NCBI RefSeq assembly: GCF_002140975.2
Contig: NZ_CP147247.1
Location: 868,001-932,000, forward strand
Source of the DNA: Enterococcus sp. 9E7_DIV0242
GTDB lineage: Bacteria > Bacillota > Bacilli > Lactobacillales > Enterococcaceae
DNA: 64,000 nt
Direction of reading: 5' to 3'
Within the stretch, counting starts at the first letter, position 1. Every line of letters begins with the position of its first letter. Positions 9,033 through 19,512 of the stretch are shown here, piece by piece. The notes beneath the pieces are model-generated. The model worked only from the letters and a program-made list of their open reading frames with translations. It was not told the origin of the DNA and did no database searches. The position numbers were made by a program, and so were the translations under genes.

Positions 9033-9713
9033 ATGAAAAATATTCTACTATTAGAAGACGACAGTGCACTAAGAAAAGGAATCGTCTTATCCCTATCGGA
9101 TGAACGCTATCACTTTATCGAGTGCTGTACCATTCAAGAAGCACGTGAGCATCTCCAACAAAAAAAAGTGTTTGACCTTTTTTTACTGGATGTGCAGTTA
9201 CCAGATGGAAATGGTTTTGACTTCTGTCAAGAGCTTCGAGCTGCGCTGCAAACGCCCATCATCATGCTGACTGCCAATGATTCCGAGTTTGATATCGTCA
9301 CTGGATTTGCTTCAGGAGCAGATGATTATATTACAAAACCATTCAACCTCTCCATCTTACGCGCAAGGGTTGCCGCGGTGTTGAGACGGACTGGTGGGAT
9401 GGTTTCTATTTATGAACAAAACGGTTTTGTGTTCGATTTTGAACAAATGATCGTGAAAAAAGACTCTGTCTCGATGGACTTTAGTAAAACAGAGCTTCGC
9501 TTGCTCAAATTATTTGTTAGTAATCCCAATCGAATCTTGACCCGAGAGCAGCTAGTTGACGCATTATGGTCGATCGATGCCAATTTTGTAGATAAAAATG
9601 CCCTATCAGTGACAATCAACCGCCTACGAAAAAAGCTTGAAACAAACACGACAAAACCAACGTTTCTAAAAACTGTCTACGGTATTGGCTATCGTTGGGA
9701 AGTGAAGCTATGA
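9033..9713 (+). CDS. OmpR/PhoB-family response regulator
   Basis: A 226-aa regulator. The receiver domain has the acidic pair LEDDS, the phosphoacceptor aspartate in FLLDVQLPDGNG and the lysine in DDYITKPFN. The C-terminal winged helix (about 130-225) shows LTREQLVDALW and ALSVTINRLRKKL, ending in TVYGIGYRWEV. I chose the ATG at 9033 after AAAGGACT; upstream in-frame codons lack a ribosome site. The sensor kinase gene overlaps its stop by four bases (ATGA), and an ABC transporter follows, so this system probably controls that transporter. Confidence 0.95.
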   Translation: MKNILLLEDDSALRKGIVLSLSDERYHFIECCTIQEAREHLQQKKVFDLFLLDVQLPDGNGFDFCQELRAALQTPIIMLTANDSEFDIVTGFASGADDYITKPFNLSILRARVAAVLRRTGGMVSIYEQNGFVFDFEQMIVKKDSVSMDFSKTELRLLKLFVSNPNRILTREQLVDALWSIDANFVDKNALSVTINRLRKKLETNTTKPTFLKTVYGIGYRWEVKL

Positions 9714-10621
9714 GCGTCCTTTCTCTCGGTGGAATGATAACTCTTTGGATCCTCGCAAGCGCTATTGCTGTTTTTGGGATCGTTCAACGCTATCAAGCAA
9801 AAAAAGTGATGGCACGTTTGGACCACACATTAGAAAAAGCAATCGCAGGAGAACCACTCCAAGCTCACTTTAATGAGGCCTATACATCAAAAATCGAGGA
9901 GCAACTCCAGCAATTTTTAGCGATTCAACAGCAACAAACTGAAAAGAGTCAGACAGAAAAAATCGCTGTTAAGCAGTTGATCGCCAATATCAGCCACCAA
10001 ACCAAAACACCATTGGCTAATATTCTTTTGTACAATCAACTGATAACAGAAAAATCACAGGAACCCCAAATACAGGCATTCTCAGCTGAAATCATGCGTC
10101 AATCTGAAAAAATGCAGTTTTTCATTGAACGTTTGACAAAAGCTGCTTATTTAGAAGACGACCTGATTCAGTTAACGAAAAGTGAACAAGCGGTGATGTC
10201 GTTATTGACTGAAGCTGTAGATTCTGTCAAAGCGAAAGCCGAAGAAAAGCAAATCAAGCTAGACTTACAAGCGACCTCCCTCTCTATCTTCTACGATTTT
10301 CGTTGGACTTTGGAAGCTGTCGTGAATGTCTTGGATAACGCGATCAAATACTCCCCACCCCACACAACTATCACCATTAACTGCGAAAGCTATGAGTTTT
10401 TCTTCCGAATCACAATCTCAGATGAAGGGCCAGGCATTCGGGAAGAAGAACAAGCGCAAGTCTTTGAACGATTTTATCGCGGAAAAGCTGCTCAAGCATC
10501 AGAAGGTCTAGGCATTGGTTTATTTCTGGTAAGAGAAATCCTTTTTGGTCAAGGAGGCTTTGTCAAGCTGGCAACGAACAAAAAACAAGGAACCGCTGTT
10601 AGTTTATTTTTGCCAAAATAG
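9710..10621 (+). CDS. Sensor histidine kinase
   Basis: A 303-aa kinase. A single N-terminal transmembrane segment (about residues 5-25) is followed by a cytoplasmic coiled region, the HisKA motif ANISHQTKTPLANI with the phosphoacceptor histidine, and an ATPase domain with NVLDNAIKYS, DEGPGI and GLGIGLFLV. With almost no extracellular domain it probably senses through its partner transporter or within the membrane, as known for kinases beside ABC exporters. The start is the ATG overlapping the regulator stop. Confidence 0.93.
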   Translation: MSVLSLGGMITLWILASAIAVFGIVQRYQAKKVMARLDHTLEKAIAGEPLQAHFNEAYTSKIEEQLQQFLAIQQQQTEKSQTEKIAVKQLIANISHQTKTPLANILLYNQLITEKSQEPQIQAFSAEIMRQSEKMQFFIERLTKAAYLEDDLIQLTKSEQAVMSLLTEAVDSVKAKAEEKQIKLDLQATSLSIFYDFRWTLEAVVNVLDNAIKYSPPHTTITINCESYEFFFRITISDEGPGIREEEQAQVFERFYRGKAAQASEGLGIGLFLVREILFGQGGFVKLATNKKQGTAVSLFLPK

Positions 10622-10708
10622 AATCTTGCATGATTGTTAGATTTAAGAAAGAAGTCTGAAAGAATGATTCTGTATCTTAGAGTTATCAAAAGTTAAGGAG
10701 AATGAAAA

Positions 10709-11380
10709 ATGGATAGTTTAAGAGCAGAACATCTAAAGAAATATTATGGGAATGAGAAAACACGGGTCAAAGCATTGGATGATGTCTCTCTCGTTGTTAC
10801 TCAAGGAGAGTTTGTTGCGGTCGTCGGAACATCCGGTAGTGGAAAATCCACACTCCTACATATGTTAGGCGGACTGGATCGATTGACAGAAGGAAAAATC
10901 TGGATCGATCAACAGGATATTTCTCAGCTATCAGAGGATGAGCTGACTATTTTTCGAAGACGGCGTATCGGATTTATCTTTCAAAGCTTTCATCTGCTAC
11001 CTCTAATGAACGTCTACGAGAACATCGTTTTACCTATTGAGCTAGATGGCGGGACAATTGATGAAGCATACATTGATGCAGTGTTGCATACATTGAACTT
11101 AACTGAAAAGAAGTTTGAACAGCCAAACAATCTTTCTGGAGGACAGCAACAGCGTGTAGCGATTGCCAGAGCGTTGGCTGCCAAGCCTTCGATTGTGCTG
11201 GCTGATGAACCAACAGGGAATTTGGATAGTAAGACGACGATCGATGTTCTCGGTCTTTTGAAAACAACAAGCGAACGTTTTAATCAAACCATCGTCATGA
11301 TCACCCATGATGAAGAAATTGCCCAGCTTGCTCATCGTATCATTCGTATTGAAGACGGCAAAGTGATTGGTGGTGTCTAA
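10709..11380 (+). CDS. ABC transporter ATP-binding protein, MacB/LolD type
   Basis: A 223-aa ATPase with Walker A GTSGSGKST, the Q loop in FIFQSFHLLP, signature LSGGQQQRVAIARAL, Walker B IVLADEPTGNLD and the H-loop histidine in VMITHDEEIA. The sequence style is that of the lipoprotein/peptide exporter (MacB, LolD, BceA) branch. It starts 87 bp after the kinase with a strong AAGGAG site, and its permease begins one base after its stop. The pair is probably regulated by the upstream two-component system. Confidence 0.95.
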   Translation: MDSLRAEHLKKYYGNEKTRVKALDDVSLVVTQGEFVAVVGTSGSGKSTLLHMLGGLDRLTEGKIWIDQQDISQLSEDELTIFRRRRIGFIFQSFHLLPLMNVYENIVLPIELDGGTIDEAYIDAVLHTLNLTEKKFEQPNNLSGGQQQRVAIARALAAKPSIVLADEPTGNLDSKTTIDVLGLLKTTSERFNQTIVMITHDEEIAQLAHRIIRIEDGKVIGGV

Positions 11381-11381
11381 G

Positions 11382-13877
11382 ATGATACAGGTGAATAACA
11401 GAAAAATCATCCGTAAGCTGGCACACGATCAATTGAAAGGGCAAAAAACTCGTAGCATTCTGTTGACCCTAGCCATTTTTTTATCGGCATTTATGTTGAC
11501 GACCGTCTGCAGCTTGGGAGTTACCTACTATACCTCGCTCACAGATTTTAACCTCTCAATCAATGGCAGTGATTATGATGGCTTGATCAGCGGTCCTACG
11601 CCAGAGCAAATTGAAGCAGCTAAATCATTGCCCGAGGTTACTCATGCCGGGATTATGGTCGGCTGTGTAACCATTACCGAGTATAATGAAATGCCTGTAT
11701 CTACAGCACTTGCTTGGTCAGACGAAACCAATTGGTCCATCCAATTGAAGCCGGCCTTTAAATCGTTGGAAGGAAACTATCCGGAAAAGCGAAATGATGT
11801 GCTCCTTTCCAAAGTCGCGTTGAAAAAAATGGGTATCACTGACCCAAAGCTAGGAATGTCTCTTGATCTAACATTTGCTGCCTACGATGGGATAAAACAG
11901 GAAACCTTTGTCTTATCCGGCTATTTTAACGATTACTCTAATAAAGATCGCGGCTTCATTTCAAAAGTCTTCAATGAAGCTTATGGTACTGCTACAGATG
12001 ATTTGGATCGCGGACGTCTTTATCTTAATTTCACAACCCCTTTTATCAGCGAAAACAGAGTGCGTGAGATGGAAAAACAATTGAAATTAGGTGATTACCA
12101 AAGGCTTTATACAGATACTGAACGCGGTGGTATTATAATGCAAATGCTACTGGCCCTTGCATTGGTCGTCTTATTGATCATGTTGACAGCTTACTTGCTG
12201 ATCCACAACATTTTATTGATTTCTATTAGCAAGGACATTCGATTCTACGGTCTTCTAAAGACGATTGGAACGACCACTAAACAACTTAAGCGAATGGTTT
12301 ATCGTCAGGTCTTTGTGTTAACTGTTATCGGGCTTTCTCTAGGGTTATTCTTAGGTGGGCTAGTCTCACAGCGACTTGTACCGAGCATGTTGTCAGCTTT
12401 GTCCGTCTATGATATCCCCATGACAACCAGTTTCCATTATTCGATCTATCTTATTGCAGCATTATTTGTATTACTTACTGTTTTCAGCAGCAGCTATCAA
12501 CCTGCTAAGCTTGCCGCCGCCATTTCTCCTATTGAAGCAGCTACTTATGAAGGCAGCCGACAACGTAAAAAGCAGAAAGCATCTAAAAATGGTAGTAAGA
12601 TCTGGGGGATGGCGCTAAACAATATTTTTCGAAACAGAGTACAGGCTTTCCTTGTATTCTTATCACTCTTTGTCGGAGTCACGTCCTTCATGGCTGTTGT
12701 CACGATCATTTCAGGAAATGAAGCAGATAAAATTTTGAATACACTCGACCTTCCGGATATGGCGTTGATCAACAAAACCTCGGGCGAGGACGAGCAGACA
12801 CATCTCTTCACAGATGAGACTTTAGCTGAGATTTCCGCTATTAAAGGGGTAGCAACTATTTATCCGATTACAGCAGTTACTGTACCAATTGAAAAACAAA
12901 CGGTTTTCACGCCCTATTATGAGCAAGCCTTCGATAGGTTCTATCAATATGAGTTTGAGAAGGGGATGGAAGAAATGGAGGCGTATCCGAAGAATTTTAG
13001 GTTGACTTTTATCGGAATTGATGATGAACACTTTGATAAGCTGGCCAAAACACAGCCACTCACCATTGACCGGGAAGCATTTATTGCCGGAGATGTTGGA
13101 ATCCTCCATACACTTCCCTTATTAGCAGATTCGTTAAGCGGGGTACTCTCTCAAGAAATCAGCTATCCGGCATTTGATGATACTCAAGAGATAACTGTTG
13201 GCGCCATAGAAGAACGTCTCGTTTCTGCCCAATATAGCGAATTCTATCCAGAACTGATTGTGTCTAACCGTTTTCTTAAACGAATGATGGAAAATGGCGC
13301 ATTTGAGGCTCATGAAAAAATGCATGGGAAAACACCGTTTATCGACCATTTAGACATCCAATTTAAAGAGACCTATGATCGAAAAACTGATCAAGCGATC
13401 TTACATTTGATTCAAGAAAATAAGTATATCGATCATGAATCAAAAATCAGCCGCTATGACAATATGAAGCAGTCTGAAACACAGCTTATCTTTATTGGAG
13501 GAAGCGTCGCCTTTATTCTCGCCTTTCTAGGTTTAATGAATTACATCAACTTGATGGCTACAAGTATCAACAGTCGGTTGAAGGAATTTGCCATCCTCCA
13601 AAGTATTGGCATGACAACGAAACAGCTTAGAAAAATGCTGCTTTTGGAAGGCTTAGGCTACAGCTTGATTTCTCTGTTACTGACCACAACGTTTGGTCTG
13701 GGTATCACCTACGCAATTTTTACTGCGACCAATGAATATGGTGTACCCTTTGAAATCCCTTGGCTTTTTGTTAGCATCATCTACGCTGTCGCTCTTTTGA
13801 TCTGCCTCAGCATTCCGTTGCTTACACTTAACTATTTCAAACAAAGTAGCATTGTTGATAAACTAAAAAAGGACTAA
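11382..13877 (+). CDS. FtsX-type ABC transporter permease
   Basis: An 831-aa permease with two FtsX units: transmembrane segments near residue 20-45, a large extracellular domain, three segments at about 250-370, another repeat starting near 420, a second large extracellular domain, and three C-terminal segments beginning near 700. The cytoplasmic segments ISISKDIRFYGLLKTIGTTTKQL and LKEFAILQSIGMTTKQL are the duplicated FtsX coupling-helix regions. This is the duplicated eight-segment form. Such proteins move lipids or peptides or act mechanically on the envelope. The ATG at 11382 directly follows the ATPase stop. Confidence 0.9.
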   Translation: MIQVNNRKIIRKLAHDQLKGQKTRSILLTLAIFLSAFMLTTVCSLGVTYYTSLTDFNLSINGSDYDGLISGPTPEQIEAAKSLPEVTHAGIMVGCVTITEYNEMPVSTALAWSDETNWSIQLKPAFKSLEGNYPEKRNDVLLSKVALKKMGITDPKLGMSLDLTFAAYDGIKQETFVLSGYFNDYSNKDRGFISKVFNEAYGTATDDLDRGRLYLNFTTPFISENRVREMEKQLKLGDYQRLYTDTERGGIIMQMLLALALVVLLIMLTAYLLIHNILLISISKDIRFYGLLKTIGTTTKQLKRMVYRQVFVLTVIGLSLGLFLGGLVSQRLVPSMLSALSVYDIPMTTSFHYSIYLIAALFVLLTVFSSSYQPAKLAAAISPIEAATYEGSRQRKKQKASKNGSKIWGMALNNIFRNRVQAFLVFLSLFVGVTSFMAVVTIISGNEADKILNTLDLPDMALINKTSGEDEQTHLFTDETLAEISAIKGVATIYPITAVTVPIEKQTVFTPYYEQAFDRFYQYEFEKGMEEMEAYPKNFRLTFIGIDDEHFDKLAKTQPLTIDREAFIAGDVGILHTLPLLADSLSGVLSQEISYPAFDDTQEITVGAIEERLVSAQYSEFYPELIVSNRFLKRMMENGAFEAHEKMHGKTPFIDHLDIQFKETYDRKTDQAILHLIQENKYIDHESKISRYDNMKQSETQLIFIGGSVAFILAFLGLMNYINLMATSINSRLKEFAILQSIGMTTKQLRKMLLLEGLGYSLISLLLTTTFGLGITYAIFTATNEYGVPFEIPWLFVSIIYAVALLICLSIPLLTLNYFKQSSIVDKLKKD

Positions 13878-14143
13878 ACTGATTGCTTTTATACGCAAGC
13901 TAGCCCAGCAAGTGATACTGGGCCGTATGCGCGACGGGTAGGCGTTAGAGCAACTAATTAGAGTGAACTAGCGGAATCCTCAAAATTAACCTAAAAGTGA
14001 ACCTCAATAAGCGAGCGACCTACAAGCCGCTCCTGTCAGTTTTATACTGAGAGGAAATGGCATATAGGTCGCTTGCTTGCGCTTCTATTCAGTTCGGCGG
14101 CAATACTACTATTTAGTATTTGATCCGCTTTTTTGGTATTCTC
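13878..14143. other. Structured GC-rich intergenic region
   Basis: Between two convergent genes lie two hairpins in DNA noticeably richer in GC than its surroundings: GCCCAG/CTGGGC (13903-13923), and a larger imperfect one with arms AAGCGAGCGACCTA / TAGGTCGCTTGCTT (14009-14078). Neither has a T run, so these are not ordinary terminators. A structured RNA or a dispersed repeat is possible. Confidence 0.5.
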
Positions 14144-15646
14144 TTATTGATGATACAGTTGCTCAGATGGGTAAGCCGCTGTAGAAGTAATATCAATGCC
14201 CAGTTTTCTTAGGACCTGTTCATTATTTTTGCTTAATATAACAGTCGAATGGGCTTGCGCATCCTCTAGCTCTACCAGCTTTTCATACGCTCGTTGTGCG
14301 GTCGGATTTGTAACTGCGCTAATAGCCAACGCGATTAGGACTTCGCTGACATCAAGAGAATGATCCTTCATATGCATCTCATTTTTCTTCAGCTTTTGAA
14401 TCGTCTCAAGAGTAATTGGTGATAATAAATGGATATCATCGTCAATTTTTGCCAGTGCTTTTACTGCATTCAAAATAACAGAAGCCGGTGCCTCCATTAA
14501 AGGGGTTGCTCTTCCTGTGATGATTTCCTTTGATGGTAATTCCAAAGCAATAACCGCTGCCGGATCTTTCGTCAATGATTCAAACTTCTCTGCATAGGCA
14601 TGTGCCGGAGCAACTACTTTCCGATCTTCCGGCTTTAAGCCAACCTCTTCCATAATCAGGCTGATTCGATTCACGGCTTCTTCATTAACCAATCCCTTTT
14701 TGAAATCACATTCCGTCTGAAAATAACGGCGAATGATTTCTTGCCGAGCTGCCTCTTGAATCACCTCATCATTGATAATACCTGCCTCAATTCTGTTAAC
14801 GCCCATATCTGTCGGAGATTTATAAATGGATTCCTGATTCGTGATTTTTTCAATGATTCGTTTGATGACCGGAAATGTCTCGATATCCCGATTGTAGTTG
14901 ACTGCCATCTCTCCATAATAATCTAAATGGAAAGAATCGATCATGTTTACATCGCCTAAATCCACTGTGGCAGCTTCATATGCGATATTCAATGGATGCT
15001 TCAAGGGAACATTCCACACAGGAAACGTCTCAAATTTCGAATACCCTGCCGCATGCCCTTTTTTACTTTCATGATAAAGCTGATTCAAACAGGTAGCCAG
15101 CTTGCCACTTCCAGGACCAGGTGCCGTTACAATTACAATCGGTTTTTCCGTTTTAATGTATTCATTTTTGCCGAAGCCTTCGTTCGACACAATTTTTTCA
15201 ACATTCAATGGATAATTTTCAATCGCTTCATGCTTGTATACTTTGATATTTCTGCGTTCCAGCTTATTGATGAACACTTCTGTTGCTGGCTGATTGTTAT
15301 AGCGGGTGATTACAACACTATTGACCAGTAACCCATAACCTCTCAGCTCATCGATCAGACGTAAAATGTCCATATCATACGTGATTCCATAATCGCCACG
15401 GATCTTATTCCGCTCAATATCTCCAGCATACAAGCAAATCAGGATCTCCGCCTGATCTTTCAGCTTTTGCAAAAGCTTTACCTTGGCGTCTTCTTGAAAG
15501 CCCGGCAACACACGTTTTGCATGCTTATCATCCACTAATTTTCCACCAAATTCCAGATACAGCTTATCGTATTGATTTACCCGTTCTAAAATGTACTGAG
15601 ATTGTTCTGTAAGATATTTTTCCGAATCAAATCCAATTTCTCTCAC
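14144..15646 (-). CDS. DUF1846 family protein
   Basis: A 500-aa cytoplasmic protein of the conserved DUF1846/UPF0371 family, recognisable from the opening [18 protein letters not shown], the glycine-rich nucleotide-binding-like loop [21 protein letters not shown], and [19 protein letters not shown]. The length is normal for the family. Its biochemical function is not established, although the loop suggests a nucleotide-dependent enzyme. Translation probably begins at the GTG at 15646, seven bases after AGGAGG; the TTG just before it is too close to the ribosome site. The gene is monocistronic. Confidence 0.85.
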   Translation of the reverse strand: MREIGFDSEKYLTEQSQYILERVNQYDKLYLEFGGKLVDDKHAKRVLPGFQEDAKVKLLQKLKDQAEILICLYAGDIERNKIRGDYGITYDMDILRLIDELRGYGLLVNSVVITRYNNQPATEVFINKLERRNIKVYKHEAIENYPLNVEKIVSNEGFGKNEYIKTEKPIVIVTAPGPGSGKLATCLNQLYHESKKGHAAGYSKFETFPVWNVPLKHPLNIAYEAATVDLGDVNMIDSFHLDYYGEMAVNYNRDIETFPVIKRIIEKITNQESIYKSPTDMGVNRIEAGIINDEVIQEAARQEIIRRYFQTECDFKKGLVNEEAVNRISLIMEEVGLKPEDRKVVAPAHAYAEKFESLTKDPAAVIALELPSKEIITGRATPLMEAPASVILNAVKALAKIDDDIHLLSPITLETIQKLKKNEMHMKDHSLDVSEVLIALAISAVTNPTAQRAYEKLVELEDAQAHSTVILSKNNEQVLRKLGIDITSTAAYPSEQLYHQ

Positions 15647-16011
15647 CAAGACTCCTCCTTATAGTTGAGACTGTCTCTTATCTATACCCTGAGCCAGTTT
15701 CCTTGCGAGGCTCGTTCTTCTCATTCCAAAAAAATAAGAATCGCACCTTCTATCCTCGACCATTCCATAACATTCTTCCATTAATCGATGCATTCGTCAA
15801 TAAAAAACTTCACTAAAATCCTTGAATCACAAAATTTCAGCAAAATGCCCGAATTCTTTTTCTTTCATAGTGTTCGAGTAACATAAAAAAGAAATTCGAT
15901 CGTTGTCAAAAGGACAAAGCGATCGAATTTCCAGACAAACAATCTATCGCCTGAAATGCACAAGCTCTTTATTGGTAATCCATAACCTAGTTCTTCTAAA
16001 ACAAGTTTGGT
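15647..16011 (-). terminator. Intergenic region with terminator of the PL8 lyase gene
   Basis: At 15891-15931 arms GAAATTCGATCG / CGATCGAATTTC form a hairpin followed on the minus strand by TTTTTT, suiting termination of the lyase gene. The rest of this 365-bp region shows nothing recognisable apart from the DUF1846 leader. Confidence 0.75.
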
Positions 16012-18495
16012 TTATTCCACAACAATCTGTTTGCTGTCGCCGTTTCTGTTTAGGAAATCGATGGTAAAAATATCTTGGGAACTATCATAGGTGATCCCTT
16101 CACTCATTGTCAGAATCTCTGCATAATCTTTCGGAAGCTTTATTTGCATCTTCACATTGGATTGTGTCGGTTCAGACAAGACATACGCCTTTTTTACGCC
16201 TACTTCTTGCTTCACTAAAGATACTGGTTTATCCGAGCTGATTCCAGCCACTGTCCCACCATCGGCTTTCCAGATATTGATCCCTGTATATCCTTGCTCC
16301 TTCAGCGTGACCGCCTGAATATTGGCAGAGTTTTCCAAGATTTTTACTGGTTTTTCTTCAGCATAGGTCTTTAGCTGTGCTTCATCGATTCCTGGTAGAA
16401 CGACGTACGCGTACGTTGCACCGGAAGGCTGTGAGCCATGATTAATCAAAAACTTCCGATACTCGCCTGTATAAACATCATTGCTTGGAAATGCCTCATT
16501 GATTTCTCGGTACGTACCCGTCCGTGTCTCACTGACTACATCAACCATTTCTTCATTCGGGAAGTAATAGCCAATCGAAGCAGTGGCATGATCTGAGTTC
16601 AAAAGCAGCCACTCTTTTCGACTTTTTTCTATCGGTTCAGTAATCGCCCCAACATTTGAGAGAACTTGATACTCATAGGCCTCATTTAACAGACGATTGT
16701 CAACTACCGTTTCTATAGAAGCAGTGGTATTCCCTGTTATCCCAGCTCCTAAAGCAACGATCTGGCCATCAAGAACAAACCATGATTTTTTCCCTTGCAG
16801 ATTCATCGGTAAAACCTGTCCGTTATTCTTCGTACCCGCTTTGTTTAGCGCCATTCCGATAACTGCTTGATCATCCAGCGCAACGCCTCCGACCCATTTT
16901 TCTTTCGACGTCACTGTTGTAAATGCAGAAATTTCATCCTGTAAAGAAACGGTGTCAACAGTGGTTCCCGGTAATCGATAGGGATCGACTGTCGGCCAAT
17001 AAGCTTGATTAAATTGCACCTCATCATCATTATAGAGGTACAGCATACCATCAGCCGTATGCCAGCCTCGTTTATTTTCCTTATTCCCAGCTTCAAAAGA
17101 AGAAACACGATTAGAATACATGCTCAGACTTGCCATATAACTCGACGTTCTTTGAACAAATCGATCCATTGATGCATATAGTTTCGTTCCAACAAATGGC
17201 AACTGATTTCCAATAACAGAAGAATCTTCAAATAGGGAGAGTGTCATCAACAGGTCATTATAGTCTCTTGTATTGGTTAAATAGTACGCTGGATTTTCGT
17301 TCATCCAGTATTTTACTGCTTCCTTTAGCTTCTTTTGACTTTCTTGCGGTGCAAATTTCGCCACGATCAGTAAATTATACATGGTTGTCGAGCCATACCC
17401 GGTTTTGGTTTTTGAAGGCGCTCTGGAAATTGAACGTCCATTCACTCCTGGCAACATCTCACCTTGATAGATCAACGGCAGAAACGCTCGTTCGACATTT
17501 TCAACAAAAGCCTGAATAACCTCAGGTGCCATCTCAAACTCTGAATCTTGTGTAATGCTAAGGATTTGCCCTACCCCTTTTACTAGGACATTCCCATAAG
17601 AACCAGTATACGGGATCGTGTTATGCTGAATAAATGACCCATCCGCGTAAAATCCGTCTCCTTTAGTTACTAATTCAAACACATCAACTATACTTTCCGA
17701 TGCCTGACGAATCTTTGCAGCATCCTGCTGTAAAATCCCCAACCCCAACACTGTTTGTGCCAAATCTGTTCGATTCGCGCCAGAAGTTACAAAGTTGGGA
17801 ATAAAAGCGAGATCGATGAAAACACCCTGTGGTTTTGTGTAAAGCTGCTTAAACGGGTCAGGAACATAGCCGCTGATCGCTTCTGTATATGTCTGCATTT
17901 TCCCGGCAGACAACTCGTCTCCAAGGACCATCAAAATACTGGTAAATTTCTGTGGAACCCCAATTTGCCAATCCCACCAATTGCCATGATACTTCTTTCC
18001 ATCATAGCCCTTTTTGGTAACCATAAAATCCAAGCCCTCTTCAATTGCCGAAAGAACAGTTGCATCCTCATAGAAGCTAGTCCCTTTCGTTCCATAGGCT
18101 AACGCCAGCTTTTGAAGCTTAGTAAATTGAGTCGTCAGATCAGCAGAAGCTGTATTCCCTGCTTCAAGAGGCCAAAGATAAGTCCGATCCGGACTCTTAT
18201 CCATTTTCTGATATAAATCCTCCGCAGCTGATGAAAGTGTTTGGACATAATTGACGATTTCGGGGGTACCTTCATCATACTGATCAGAAACCAGCTGCGC
18301 TCGCCATTTCTGTTGAAGCTCTTGATAGCTTGATGCCCCTTCTTGATAAGTCTGGTCCATAATTTGCTCCGCATTCACTTGAATCGGATAGTCGAACGTT
18401 TCTTCTGCTGATACAACTGTACCGTTCGAAAGAGCCGCTCCTGCCAAGATAGAACAACCAATAAATAAGATAGCGCTTTTGTAACCTGTTGTCAT
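16012..18495 (-). CDS. Secreted polysaccharide lyase family 8 (hyaluronate/chondroitin lyase)
   Basis: An 827-aa secreted lyase that cleaves uronic-acid polysaccharides by beta-elimination, producing unsaturated disaccharides. A signal peptide ends near residue 30 (VVSA/EE). The alpha/alpha toroid holds NWWDWQIG near residue 172 and the catalytic residues Asn241, His291 and Tyr300, whose spacing matches Asn349/His399/Tyr408 of pneumococcal hyaluronate lyase as I recall it. NGRSISR is also a family mark. C-terminal beta domains follow. No LPxTG sorting signal or extra carbohydrate module is seen, so the enzyme is probably released. It lies directly downstream of a PTS in a GAG-use locus. Hyaluronan is the likeliest substrate, but xanthan or chondroitin specificity cannot be excluded. 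Confidence 0.92.
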   Translation of the reverse strand: MTTGYKSAILFIGCSILAGAALSNGTVVSAEETFDYPIQVNAEQIMDQTYQEGASSYQELQQKWRAQLVSDQYDEGTPEIVNYVQTLSSAAEDLYQKMDKSPDRTYLWPLEAGNTASADLTTQFTKLQKLALAYGTKGTSFYEDATVLSAIEEGLDFMVTKKGYDGKKYHGNWWDWQIGVPQKFTSILMVLGDELSAGKMQTYTEAISGYVPDPFKQLYTKPQGVFIDLAFIPNFVTSGANRTDLAQTVLGLGILQQDAAKIRQASESIVDVFELVTKGDGFYADGSFIQHNTIPYTGSYGNVLVKGVGQILSITQDSEFEMAPEVIQAFVENVERAFLPLIYQGEMLPGVNGRSISRAPSKTKTGYGSTTMYNLLIVAKFAPQESQKKLKEAVKYWMNENPAYYLTNTRDYNDLLMTLSLFEDSSVIGNQLPFVGTKLYASMDRFVQRTSSYMASLSMYSNRVSSFEAGNKENKRGWHTADGMLYLYNDDEVQFNQAYWPTVDPYRLPGTTVDTVSLQDEISAFTTVTSKEKWVGGVALDDQAVIGMALNKAGTKNNGQVLPMNLQGKKSWFVLDGQIVALGAGITGNTTASIETVVDNRLLNEAYEYQVLSNVGAITEPIEKSRKEWLLLNSDHATASIGYYFPNEEMVDVVSETRTGTYREINEAFPSNDVYTGEYRKFLINHGSQPSGATYAYVVLPGIDEAQLKTYAEEKPVKILENSANIQAVTLKEQGYTGINIWKADGGTVAGISSDKPVSLVKQEVGVKKAYVLSEPTQSNVKMQIKLPKDYAEILTMSEGITYDSSQDIFTIDFLNRNGDSKQIVVE

Positions 18496-18608
18496 TTTTC
18501 CACGTCCTCTTCATTTAATTGTTTCCCCTATTCCCCGTTACTTAGCTGCTCAGCCCGACCACTTCTTTCACTCCTCCTTCCAAGACCGGCAACCGATTAT
18601 CAAAACCT

Positions 18609-18636
18609 CAAACTACTGATCCAATACAGTAGTTTG
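18609..18636. promoter_or_regulatory. Inverted repeat upstream of the lyase gene
   Basis: CAAACTACTG / CAGTAGTTTG, perfect 10-bp arms with an eight-base loop, lying between the PTS terminator and the lyase start. It could be an operator or a leader hairpin; there is no T run. Confidence 0.45.
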
Positions 18637-18660
18637 GAGACGTACGCCAGATTATTTCAC

Positions 18661-18698
18661 AAAAAAACTGTAGAATTCACAAAGAATGTATTCTACAG
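18661..18698 (-). terminator. Terminator of the PTS operon
   Basis: Stem CTGTAGAAT / ATTCTACAG followed on the minus strand by seven T. It lies 14 bp beyond the IID stop and separates the PTS operon from the lyase gene. Confidence 0.88.
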
Positions 18699-18711
18699 CT
18701 TTTCTCTCACA

Positions 18712-19512
18712 TTACCCTAATATACCTAATGCGCTAAGCACGATAGACAGAATCAAAATCAACCAGATTACGCGTGTTGAATTCAATTTTTTCTGTCCCA
18801 ACATCCAGTAAGTCAGCATTACCAATAGGATTGGAACTAATGATGGCAGGATTGCATCCAATGTATCTTGAATAACCAATTCTACGCCATCTTTTTTATA
18901 AACAAATGGAACCGTCGCTTTTACTACAGATGGAATCAAAGCCCCGATAACAGTAACTCCAAGAACAGTTGCCGCATTTGTAAAGGCAGCCAATTTATCC
19001 TTCAAAGTCGTGACTAGCTTCACACCTTGTTTGTAGCCTAGCGGCAGTAGAGCCGCGCGTCCAAACAGCAAAGCGATATTAGCAATGATCCAAATAACAC
19101 ACCCTACAACAGAGCCATTTTGTGCCAATGTACCGGCAATCGACCCAAAAATCGTTCCCCAAATGACATGGAATAAAGAATCACCTACACCAGCCAGAGA
19201 ACCCATCAAAGCTGTTTTCAAAGCAACGATCGTGTCTTTCGCTTTGTAACCATCTTGTTCCTCGATTGCTACATCGATCCCCATGATCAAATTACCAAAA
19301 ATTGCGTTAGTATTAAAAAACTGATTGTGCGTACGGAGCATATCTTGTAACTGTGTTTCATCATGGCCATAGAATTTTTTCAGCACAGGTAAGATACCAT
19401 ATAGATACCCGGTACTCATCATCCGTTCATAGTTCCAGTTCAATTGACTTCCCAAAATATAGCGCCAACTGATGGCATTTAATTCCTTCGTCGTTAATTT
19501 TTGATTACTCAT
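18712..19512 (-). CDS. PTS mannose-family IID component
   Basis: A 266-aa membrane subunit of a mannose/N-acetylgalactosamine-type PTS. The conserved start LTTKELNAISWRYILGSQLNWNYERM, the KFYGHDETQLQDMLRTHNQFFNT segment and LMGSLAGVGDSLFHVIWGTI are typical of IID. The C-terminal end is hydrophobic and anchors it with IIC. I chose the ATG overlapping the IIC stop (ATGAGTAA); an ATG nine bases upstream is too near the ribosome site. Operon order is IIAB-IIC-IID, with a terminator following. The family imports amino sugars and, in streptococcal and enterococcal GAG loci, unsaturated hyaluronan or chondroitin disaccharides. Confidence 0.93.
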   Translation of the reverse strand: MSNQKLTTKELNAISWRYILGSQLNWNYERMMSTGYLYGILPVLKKFYGHDETQLQDMLRTHNQFFNTNAIFGNLIMGIDVAIEEQDGYKAKDTIVALKTALMGSLAGVGDSLFHVIWGTIFGSIAGTLAQNGSVVGCVIWIIANIALLFGRAALLPLGYKQGVKLVTTLKDKLAAFTNAATVLGVTVIGALIPSVVKATVPFVYKKDGVELVIQDTLDAILPSLVPILLVMLTYWMLGQKKLNSTRVIWLILILSIVLSALGILG

